Shown piece after piece: positions 12,677-23,000 of a stretch of 64,000 nucleotides of DNA. Each line of letters begins with the position of its first letter. Within the stretch, counting starts at the first letter, position 1. Source of the DNA: Marthasterias glacialis (Eukaryota > Echinodermata > Asteroidea > Forcipulatida > Asteriidae); NCBI GenBank assembly GCA_911728455.2, contig OU452225.1, forward strand, positions 5,750,852 to 5,814,851, read 5' to 3'. The notes beneath the pieces are model-generated. The model was not told the origin of the DNA and did not search any database. It saw only the letters and a program-made list of their open reading frames with translations. Made by a program: the position numbers and the translations under genes.

Positions 12677-14139
12677 TTTTCCTCTTATTCTTATCAGCGA
12701 ACCTTCTCCGTCGATTTTTAACAAAAGTAAAGCTTATATGAACTTGAAACTTATCAGGAACATGGACCATAGTTAGTAGATGAAACCGCAACTTTTTAGA
12801 ATGATGACGTCATTGATGACGTCATTATGCTAAATAAACCATTAATAATTAGAAAATTCATATCTTGAGAACCAGAACAGCTACGTACGAGATTCTTTCA
12901 AAACATAAAAGTTCTTGTAATGACCTTTAATTGTCGTGCACAACTTGACCTCATTTGACCTTTACTTCCGGTCGAAACCGTTTGAAGATCGGTTAGCCTG
13001 CTCAAACTTTTGCACAGACATAATACCAGTTTGACATTGTCTTCTGGCCGTAAAAGATGACGTCATTGATTGCGTCATTATATTAAATCAACGTTTAATA
13101 TTTAAAAAATCCATATCTGAAGAACCGTATATGTTACATACAAGATCTTTGCACCATATGAAAGCTTTTCGATTACTCTACAAATCTTACACAGTGTGTG
13201 ACCCCATTTGACCTTGACTTCTGGTCGAAACCGGAAGTTAAAATGTAATTTTTCCAAAAAATCATATTTCAATAAAAAACAGGCTATAGTAATAACCATT
13301 ACTTCATCTGCAAACACTTTAACCAGTCTACATGTCTTACAGAAAGTGTGACCCCATTTGACCTTTACTTCCGGTCGAAACCGGAAGTTAAAGTTAACAT
13401 ATAAAAAGATTCATAGGTCATTAACTAAACGAGGTACAGTCTTGAAACTTACTATTACCTTCAACTTTACTGTGCAGTAAACTGCACTGTTTTTTCTGGA
13501 TGATGACGTCATCGATGACGTCATTACAATAAATCAACGTTTAATATTTCAAAAATTCATATCTGAAGAACCGTAAATGATACATACAAGATCTTTGCAC
13601 CATATAAAAGATCTTCAATTACTCTGCACATCTTACACAGTTTGTGACCCCATTTGACCTTGACTTCCGGTCGAAAGAGGAAGTTGAAATTTTATTTTTC
13701 AAAAAGATTATTGTTCAATAACAAAACGGTATTCATTAATAATCATCACTTCATCTGAAAGCTTGGTTAACCATTCTAAAAAAATGTGTTGAAGATATGA
13801 CCCCATTTCACCCCTTCCGGTTGAAAAGGATGTTGAAATTTCACAGATAGTAAATTCAAATTCATCAACTAAACGTGATACAGACTTGAAACTTACTGTT
13901 GCCTTAGACATTACTGTGTAGATGAATCTGGATTTTTTTTTTGAAATACTGTACAACTATCGCAGATATTTGACCCATAGTTCCTGTAAAAACCGGAAGT
14001 TGAAGTTTCATATGACTGACCTTCAGGCCTAAAGATCAACACAAGGTGCAAATAAAAATTTTGCCCATCAGCACAGCACACAAATTTGACCTTGTTTTCA
14101 ATGACGCAATCACTTTATTACGTTCCAGCCGAATCCCGT

Positions 14140-14168
14140 GAGTTTGTTCACAAACTCTCAATTTCTAG
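14140..14168 (+). mobile_element. Helitron-like 3' end at the array border
   Basis: GAGTTTGT/ACAAACTC stem, spacer TCAATTT and CTAG. It is followed by TTGCGTGACTTTTCG, which does not belong to the repeat family and so marks the right border of the array. Confidence 0.8.
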
Positions 14169-15319
14169 TTGCGTGACTTTTCGTCGTCGAGCCTTGATGC
14201 CTCTGTATCTCGCCAAAACTCAAGGCGGAGCTCATTATGCAAATGTTACTAAAAAGGTATTTCCATTGGTTTGTAGTTACTTCTTCGCAGCGACGTCAAT
14301 CGCAACCTGTTGCTTACAATGTGTACACGTGTTCAGAAAGGTACAACTGTAATGGCGGGGCTGCCTAAAAAAATGGATTTACTGTATCCAATGGACACAC
14401 TTACAAATGTGCCATGCCCTTCAATGATTGCCTTTTCGAATATTTTCATTCAATTTAAATGTATATAATTATTTGCTTTTCCAAGGACAGCATTGAAGGT
14501 AAGCCTACCTGAAATGATGAAGGACTGTCTCTCTGTACATGTATCTGTATAGTTCAGCCGTCTCTGCTCTGAACGAATGTCGTTGATTTGTAGCATGTCA
14601 GCAGCCGAGATTTGACGATCGTTTACTATTTCTTGATCCAACCATAGAGCTACAACCCATCTCTATGATCCAACCGTAGAGCAAGGAACATAATGACTCT
14701 GTTCATTGCTCTATGATCCAACATTTCACACAAAACAACCAGCCTGTGCATAGCGTGATGCACCACCACACGTGCACAAGTGATGTAGGGGTCAAAATCC
14801 TTGCTCAGCGGTCACAGCGAGACTGTGATTTGCCATCATATAAAAAGCACCGCCCCCATCTTGCATAAGCTTTCGTTTACAAACGCAACAAAGCTGTCGT
14901 CCTACCGGACTCCTTGCGTCGACAGTGTGCGTGTGCGCGTGTGTATCGTCCTGACGGACTCCGTGCTGGACTGTGTGGGGTGCTATAGACTTAAAATCAA
15001 GTCTGTAACGTACCGTATTTGTCACTGTAGAACCAAAGTACCGCCGCGCCCTCTACTGGTCATATAGCGTACATGCTATCGTGTGAGACTGCTATCGTGT
15101 GGTAAGTGCTCTCGTTACAGCCTTGAGAAAGCTGTTTTCCGTTTGTACGTAGCCTGTGGGCTCTTCAGCCGATTTCATACGGAAGCATTGATTGGTTGAA
15201 TTCCATAAAATCTATAAATATTCATACTATCTTGAATATTAACAATGCAATTTGTACAGAATTCGGGCGGATTACTATTCCGCCAAGGGACCTTCACATG
15301 TTGTTCCGCCCAACCGTAC
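14169..15319. other. Non-coding region right of the Helitron-like array
   Basis: No convincing gene. TAGAGCAAGGAAC (14677) and GTTCATTGCTCTA (14701) form a hairpin beside three copies of TGATCCAAC. The stretch 14850-15120 has more CpG than its surroundings and could hold a promoter or first exon of the receptor gene, but no core element is clear. Confidence 0.4.
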
Positions 15320-15955
15320 ATTTTGCCACACCACATATCATCACCGGTCCCACGAAGTAACACCAACCTCTCCAAATGTTCAAAACCGAGATTAGCGTTT
15401 TCACGAACTGACACATACTTTGGCATGATCATTAAAAATTGGCAAATGGGTGTCAAGAATCGTATTTTGCGTTTTCACGAAGTGACACTTACCTCAAAAT
15501 GTGCATAAAATGTATTGTGGCAAAAGAGCGTAAATGTAGGTCAACCCATTTTTGCAGTTTCACGAAGTGACACGAACTTCAGTGTGAGTGTGATCACGTG
15601 ACATGCGCGCTATTTTTCTATGTAAAAACATGGTACTTAAAGTAGGTCAGCCTACTTTTGCGTTTTCATGAAGTGACACATATCTTTTACTAATTACTAT
15701 GGCATTTAACCAATCTTTTTAAACAAAATTAGTGTATGAATAGAAAGGCCTAATTTTTAGAGAACAAACTAAGGGGATTTAAATTGCAATCTGTGGTTTC
15801 CGGATAAGGGAAATTAGCGAGTTTTAACTTTAATTACGCCTTTTGACAGTTCGTGTATATTCGTGAAAACGCCGATGTCGGTTTCGTCCCAATGGAGAAG
15901 TTGGTGTTACTTCTTGTGACCAGTGACGATATGTTTCGCTCTGCCAATTTACATC
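15320..15955. mobile_element. Inverted-repeat element with internal TTTCACGAAGTGACAC repeats
   Basis: About 15320-15425 is inverted at about 15855-15955 (GCGTTTTCACGAA against TTCGTGAAAACGC; CACGAAGTAACACCAACCTC against GAAGTTGGTGTTACTTCTTG). Five copies of TTTCACGAAGTGACAC or close variants lie at 15351, 15398, 15471, 15557 and 15661. Confidence 0.7.
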
Positions 15956-16832
15956 AAATATCCTGTTGGCAGGTCATTGCGCAAAATGCTGCCGCATCTT
16001 CTCACTCCTATTAACATCGATATACGTCCGGCTCTGAAACTGGCATGCGTGTCTGTGTGTAACTTTACCGAAATTCACTTCATCATTCAAATGTGTTTCT
16101 TTTAACAAAAACTTACGATTCTGAGAAGACCTCGAGTCTAGGAAAAACATATGTAAAACCAAGTCCAAATACTAAATTGAACTTACATGAATCCTCTTAC
16201 AAAAGCTAGCTCCACGCAATTCCAATGGACTGCTCAATTGGACCAAGTTTGAGTGAAGTGGGCGTGGCTTACAGTGGAATTTTAAGGATAAGTAGTTGTC
16301 CCTCAAGCAAAATACTCAACAGTGTTCATTCAGTTTGTTCCGACGTACTGACTGACTTTCAAAGTTACTACATGTATCATTCTTTCCGTTACTTATTACT
16401 CGTCTCGAAATATACGCAATATCAATAGTCATCTTGTCAGTTTCTGTTTTCTTTTATCTCATTTCTACCTTTTTAGCACTCGTTTTCAGTGACCTGTTCT
16501 AGAGGGTTGGAATGTTGATTCTATGGAGCCCGAAAAAATGTGGCATGCTGCATGGCGTCCAAAGTAAGGACAAAACATTTCGCGGTGCAGAGCGCAGTGT
16601 AAAATGCGCCCCAAATAATGTGCAAATTCTCATTTACTATCGAGTTGTGACGGAAGAGCGTTGGCATATAAATGAATTCGGGCGCCGTGAACTAGCAGTT
16701 AAAACCATTTTTGTTTTATTTTTCGTGCTTGGAGTTTTAGCATCATGTCACCCGAAACCTGTCACGCCCCCTCCCCAGTCAAAGAAGCCCAGTCCTGATT
16801 GAAATATTAACAACCAACTTTTGTTTCTGCAG
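15956..16832. other. Upstream flank of the Ig exon
   Basis: An open frame at 16512-16802 encodes 96 residues with an internal hydrophobic stretch, but it has no family resemblance and no good donor. A missing first exon may be here or further left. Confidence 0.35.
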
Positions 16833-17087
16833 CGTCTATTCTTCCATCCAAATTGAGTCAGACAGTGAGCCTCGATGATGACGTGAGACTGAGTGTAGAA
16901 TCAAAAGTTGATACCAGCGCCGAGACTCAGTGGAGGCACAATGGCAGTACACCTGTCAGCAGTCAACAAGGTCTCCTAGAGTGGAACATTCACGATGTGA
17001 CGTCAATTAACAGCGGTGTGTATGAGTGCCATTTTCCTAGACATCGGGCGAATGGACGTCAGGCAATATTCAGATTAATTGTCAGAG
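16833..17087 (+). CDS. Ig-like domain exon
   Basis: A 255-base, phase 1-1 exon with acceptor TTTCTGCAG and donor GTATGT. It encodes about 84 residues with Ig hallmarks: the C-strand Trp (TQWRHNGS) and the F-strand motif [11 protein letters not shown]. The usual first (B-strand) cysteine is absent; that strand reads VRLSVESK, so the canonical disulfide cannot form. In Tie-like receptors an Ig domain precedes the EGF repeats, as here. A hydrophobic stretch (KTIFVLFFVLGVLAS) is encoded just upstream near 16700-16755, but it is not N-terminal in its reading frame and has no good donor, so I did not join it. Confidence 0.7.
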
Positions 17088-20000
17088 GTATGTAAACTTG
17101 TTTCTGTAGAGAGTACATTACTGTTACATAGTATATTTCCCTTGTTAATTAATTGAGTTGTAAATAATTACATAACTGCATTGGGGATCGAGAGTATGGT
17201 TTTAAATTACCCTTACACGTGTGACGAGTACCGCTCATATTCTAGAGATTGTTCAACTATACTATTATAGTAAACCACTATGAGAGTGTCCGCTGTCGAA
17301 AGACCAGTTCGAATCATGTATTTCGCAGCTGGTACAACAAATTTAGTTAATCCTATCATGACCGGGGTCCAATGTGCCCCCACCACAGTTTGGCCCTTAA
17401 CCTTTAACGCTTAGAACGATGACCGCGAAATTGTCTGATTTTTCCCAAATTAACCCTATCAAGACCGGGCTTTTTTTTGGTTGTACGGGGACCGGCAGGG
17501 GCACATAGTGCCCCCCCCCCCCTCCGTATTTTCCAAAGTGTTCGACCGATTTTGATGAAACGTGCCACAAATGTTCATTTCACCGAGTTCTACATGATGA
17601 CGTTACAAAATTTCAATAAAAACGTAACTAGAGGGCGTTTTTGACTGTTTTTTCCCATTTTTGGTCAAAAATCGTGTTTTTGCCATAACTTCTGAATTTT
17701 TTGTCTGAATGTTTTGAAACTTGGCATACTTGTACATTTTAACAAGATAAATATAATTTGAACTTAATTTAGTCACTGGAAATATCTGTAGGGGGCATAA
17801 TATTTCATTAATTTATCCAATTTTTGGGAAAAAAAATCTTTTTTTTGAGTTTTTTCACTTAAAAATCAAAATGGCCGCCGCCAAGGGCCCAGGGAGAAAT
17901 AATCAGGCTTGATTGATAAATCTGAACATTTTTGGGGTCTGAAAAGTAAGAAATTAGCAGGTTGAAAATGTTCCATTGTTAAAAAACTTGATATAATTTG
18001 ACCCCCTAATTACAGGCTGAAAACACAAAATCCAAGATGGCCGCCAAAAAATGGCGGCCATTTTGAATTCTCAAAACCATTTCAGACTGTCACGTGACTC
18101 ACCACTATCACTTTTCTGACAAAAAAGTCTAAAATAAGTGGAAATTATGTCCAAAAAGTTTTAAAAATCACTAAAAAAACAGTAAAATCGTGTGACCCAA
18201 GGTCAAACAAATGGTTGCCATGGCAACAGCTAACCCCCGGTATCAATTATTTTTTGCCAATTTGATTCTAGATTTATTTTAGGAAAAGTCAGAATTTCGC
18301 AGTGATCGGACTAAGCGTTAAAAAAATTACGGGGACAAAATTGGTAGGGGGGCACATTGTGCCACCCCCCCCCCCCCGGTCCTGATAGGGTTAAATCTAG
18401 GGTCAATGGCAACCCTTTGTTTGACCTTGGGTTACACGATTTTAATGTTTTTTAGTGACTTTTTTTTTCACTTTTTGAGTATAATTTCCCCTTTTCTCTC
18501 TCATTTTGTTTTTATTTTTTATCTTTTTTTGCCAGAAAAGTAAAACTTATTAATCACGTGATAGCCTGAAATGTTTTTGAAATTCAAAATGTCCGCCATA
18601 TTTGGCGGCCATCTTGGATTTTCTTCCCAGCATGTAAATAGGGGTCAAATGATAGGACCCTACAAATTTTTTAAACAAAGGAATAATTTCAACATGCTAA
18701 TTTCCAACTTGTCAGACCAAAACATAATTTAGATTTGTCAACCAAGTCCTATTATTGCCCTGTGCGGTGTCATTTTGATTTTTTGTGTGAAAAAAGGGGG
18801 GATCTAGTAATGGATTAAGGCACCCCAACAGTGACTCCAGTTATTAAATTAGCTTGGAATTATATTGATCTGGTTAAAATAAACAACTTTGCCAAGTATT
18901 TTGGACAAAAAAATATAGCAATTGTGGGGAAAACACGATTTTTGACCAACAATTTACAGAAAATAATACATTCAAAAACGTCTTCTAGTGACGATTTTAG
19001 AAATTCTGTTGACGTCGTCATGTACAAATTGGTGAAAAGAACAAAATGTGCAGATTTCATCAAAATCGTACAAAAACTTTGGAAATTGAGGAGGGAGCAC
19101 TATGTGCCCCCCCCCCCCGCGTCCCCGCATATCCCAAAAAGCCCGGTCTTGATAGGGTTAATTTAACACTTCTGCTGGTAAATTATAAAAATTGTTTCTC
19201 CACTAGGAGGTCCTTTTGAGTTATAAAATTTTTTGAGAACGAAATAATATCGTTGGCACCTGATTATATAATAAACTTATATTGATAACAATAATAATTA
19301 TGTTGAGCATAATGGTTGAGTGTTGGACTTTGCCTATTCCGCTGCACACTCGAACCACACGGGGCGTATTACCCGTACGTTTAACGCATGCCGGGCTCAA
19401 TCGTGTGACTTGAGCTAGTACTTTGACAGAAAACAACAACCGAGTCGCTGTCGAGCTATTATCGGTAAGGGCTATTTCATAATACGCCTGAAATTGAATT
19501 TTAACGCCTTTATGCAAGTCGTGCTCAGGCATTGCCTGATTTTGTTTCTATTTTGCGAGTATACTACTTTTTATTATAATGGGTCTTTGACACAGCGTCG
19601 CCAGTAATTTTGTTTTATATTATTACAATGTGCTTGGAAGCCAAAAATGGGTTCATTAAAATAAAAAAAAGAATGCCTGTAAACCGATAAGTAAACGTAA
19701 AACCAAAACTGAAATCAGGTTCCTATTTGTGTTTACCATTTTTCGTTCTACGTATGACAAAGTTCTATATTATATATTTGAATAAAAACAAATACAAACA
19801 ACTAAAGAAGTTTCTCAGGTGTGTAAAGGCTTGTTATGTCTTTGTTATCATTCATTGTCATAGGATGTCCAAAAAATAAATGGAAATTACATGACTGTGA
19901 TAGAAATTGCTTGATATGTCTCAACGGCGGAGTGTGTGATGACGTCAGTGGTGTCTGTATCTGTCCACCTGGTTTCAGTGGCGACACCTGCGAAACATGT

Positions 20001-23000
20001 AAGTAATTGTTTCCGACGGCGATTAAAACAAAGAGAAAGAACAAAACAAATAGTTTATTTAAAATAAAAAAAACTAATTTAAAATAATGAGACCAATGGA
20101 TGGAATTATCACACAATTATCCAAAAGAACCATAGTTTTATCCATAGGTTGATAAGAATTTGTTGTGGTCTGTTTATTGTTTGAATAATTGAGTTTTGTT
20201 GTTGACGATCGTTATACTTTTACATAAACTACCTTTTTATTACAGTGCTAGGACCTAATCGATTTGGCCAAGATGGAAGCCTCCACTGTGATTCTGTTGG
20301 GTTACCTTCAGATGGTTCTACCTGCAGAGGAATGTTGTTCTGTTTACCGGATCCATACGGCTGCAGTTGTGCTGCTGGATACCAAGGACTTGGCTGCAAC
20401 AAAGGTAGTATTATTATACCAATATATTCTTCTGAGCATGCTTCCCATACAGAAAACAACATTACATGTATGTTCAAATGTAAATTGTTTGATGAAATAT
20501 GATTTTTGAAAAAATAAAAAATGTAATAAAGAAAAATAAAAAATAAGGGCCTTATTACAGGTATGTTAAAGTTGCAAGGCCCGATTTGTTTTCTATTTCA
20601 GCACTTTCTTTATACCAGCCGACGACTGATATATTGAGGTCCTGCTTTATCCTCTTCTTTTTCATGATGTCACATAATCAGCCTGAAAAGTGCTATAACT
20701 TCTACACGCTTGGGCGAATTCTAACCAAACTTTGAAATAACAACTGTCCAAGGCTTGTACTAAATAGAGGGGCTATTAGAGGTCAAATTAGTGAAAACTA
20801 CATGCTTCTTCTCACACAGTTTATTTGTGTCCGATCGAGGCCAAGCTTTGCAAGTATTATCCCTGGTTCATACTTCATAAGGGGTTAACACAGAATTTGG
20901 TCAAAGGCAAAATATGGGTCACTAGAGTACAGTTGTTTATGTCAGGTGATCAAGATGACAATAGCTTTAACTTCCAATGTGGCCAATTGTAACCAAACTT
21001 GGACATAATGACAACTGACCAAAGCATGTACTAGCTATTGAGTCAAAGGTCACCTACGGGTCACGTAGGAGTAATTTAACTGAAATAAATGAAAATGCTT
21101 TTTTTTCCACAATCCTGCCGAAGTCAGCCATAATTATTTGGTCACATGCATCTTAACCAGAGCCCCATGTAGGGTCGGCTGATAGTTGTGTTTTGTGTTG
21201 CACAAACATTGTGCTGTAGTTTTTTTTTTTTTTTTTTTTTTTTTGGTCAAACGGTCACGTGATAAAAATGAAAATACCGGGTCAGCAGTTTTCATTTTGT
21301 GGAATAAAACTATATTTCTATATAAATTTATTTATTTATTTGTTTTTTTTTACATTTTTTAAAATCCATCTAAAGGATGTTTATAGCATTTGGCCAATGG
21401 TCATCTTATGGTCACTAGTTGTCATTTATTTAATATTAAGACATGTTTCACTTCCAACATTCTTTACCCGATTGCAACGTGGTCTACTCTCTACTGTTTA
21501 GGAGGTGATTTTTGAAACGTAGAGTGTGGTGGGATGAGTTTCCGTGTCTATTTTTTGTTTATTGTGAACCAAAAATCAAATGACAAGGTATAACAATGAG
21601 TTATATAAAACCAAACAAACATTTATGCACTGTTGCATTATACAATCACCCGGTGAATCCTGGCTTAACTATTACTCGCCTTTGCCTTGTGAAATGGAAT
21701 AGTCTAGATTTCACCTCGTGATTAACATCTACGACAATGCACCCATATGCATCCGCTATGTACACTATGCTGTGGCAGCAGCTTGATATTTAGATGGTCA
21801 CTGTGGAGGCTGAAAGTAAAGCGACGGCCAACAGGCAGGTTGTGTGGCAGTCGGCGGATTATTATTTAGAAGAGGTATTTAGATTTAAATGGATTTCCGT
21901 AATGATGCAAGATTGTAATAAGTAACAACACTTGATTATTTTCAGAATGTATTGGTGGAACATACGGAGCTGACTGTGGTCAGACTTGTCACTGTGCTGT
22001 TGATGTATCGTGTGATGGAGCGACGGGTGAATGCGCAGGGGAATGTGCACCAGGATTCACAGGGATAAACTGTCAAGGTAGATCATTTAACCCTATGACA
22101 TCATAATTATTACATAAGCCGCCACTACAGAACCCATACTTCCTGCAAGACTTACATTTTATGGAAATTGCACCACACGATTTTTATCCTTGTTTGAGCA
22201 GGGTACCTCTAAACTCTTGTTCAGCTGGTATTGTTAACATTTCTTGATTGTATTTGGTACGTTAAAAATGTCTCCTTAGAAACTTGCCTCGAAGGAAATG
22301 CCAAGGTCACTGTATTGTAGAACAATGTGAAATGGTCTCAGCTTGATACAACGGTCAAGGATGCAAAGTTGGGAGGAAGACCAACCAAAGGAAGAAATCT
22401 TGCAAATCGAGATTTGGGATTCAAGAAAAAGCTGTAGAAGTACTTTTATTCCATCTGAAACAAAACATCAATACCCAGGTTTACAATCAAAGTTTTATCA
22501 AAACTAACTTGATTAAACATTTAGCTTTTCTAAGTAACGTGCTACTGGACATGTTTAAATCAGCATCAAAGTTAGCTTTAATTTTTAATAAAACTCGCAA
22601 ACGCAGACATAATTGGAACTGATTAAACAGACTAAAATTGACTGACTATGTTGGATGATCGTTTGTCCAATGTTTTCAGATTGCATTGTTGGAACGTACG
22701 GAGTTGACTGTGGTCAGACTTGTCACTGTGCTGTTGATGTATCGTGTGATGGAGCAACGGGTGAATGCGCAGGGGAATGTGCACCGGGATTCACAGGGAT
22801 AAACTGTCAAGGTAGATCATTCAACCTATGACATCATAATTATTACATAAGCCGCCACTACAGAACCCAGACTTCCTGCTAGACTTACATTTTATGGAAA
22901 TTGCACCACACGATTGTTATCCTTGTTTAAGCAGGTTACCTCTGAACTATTGTTCAGCTGGTAATTTTTAAAATTTCTTGATTGTATTTGGTACGTTAAA

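Larger units (their letters stand above)
10693..13514 (+). repeat. 2.82-kb tandem duplication, second unit
   Basis: Second unit; identity to the first continues to about 13570, where sequence begins to differ. Confidence 0.9.
1..14168 (+). repeat. Array of Helitron-like non-autonomous elements
   Basis: About 14 kb without a gene. It contains eight 3'-end structures, each preceded by CCGAACACCGT or a variant. Element bodies are tandem copies of a roughly 150-300 base unit. Each unit has CATTTGACCTT, an ACTTCCGG/CCGGAAGT inverted pair and a doubled TGACGTCA palindrome. The last 3' end is at 14168, followed by unrelated sequence. All short open frames in the region are spurious. Confidence 0.8.

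Noticed and set aside
7240-13700. Regularly spaced palindromic repeats resembling a CRISPR array
   Set aside because: Units are long, overlapping and diverged, with no uniform spacers or cas genes, and the DNA is clearly eukaryotic.
14792-15508. Overlapping 77-93 codon frames on both strands
   Set aside because: No domain, no homology recognised, and overlap with an inverted-repeat element; likely chance frames.
16512-16802. 96-codon frame with hydrophobic stretch as the signal-peptide exon
   Set aside because: The hydrophobic segment is over 60 residues from the Met, no suitable phase 1 donor follows, and the implied intron would be very short.
18831-19166. 111-codon frame as a gene
   Set aside because: It lies wholly in the right arm of the foldback element and has no resemblance to a known protein.
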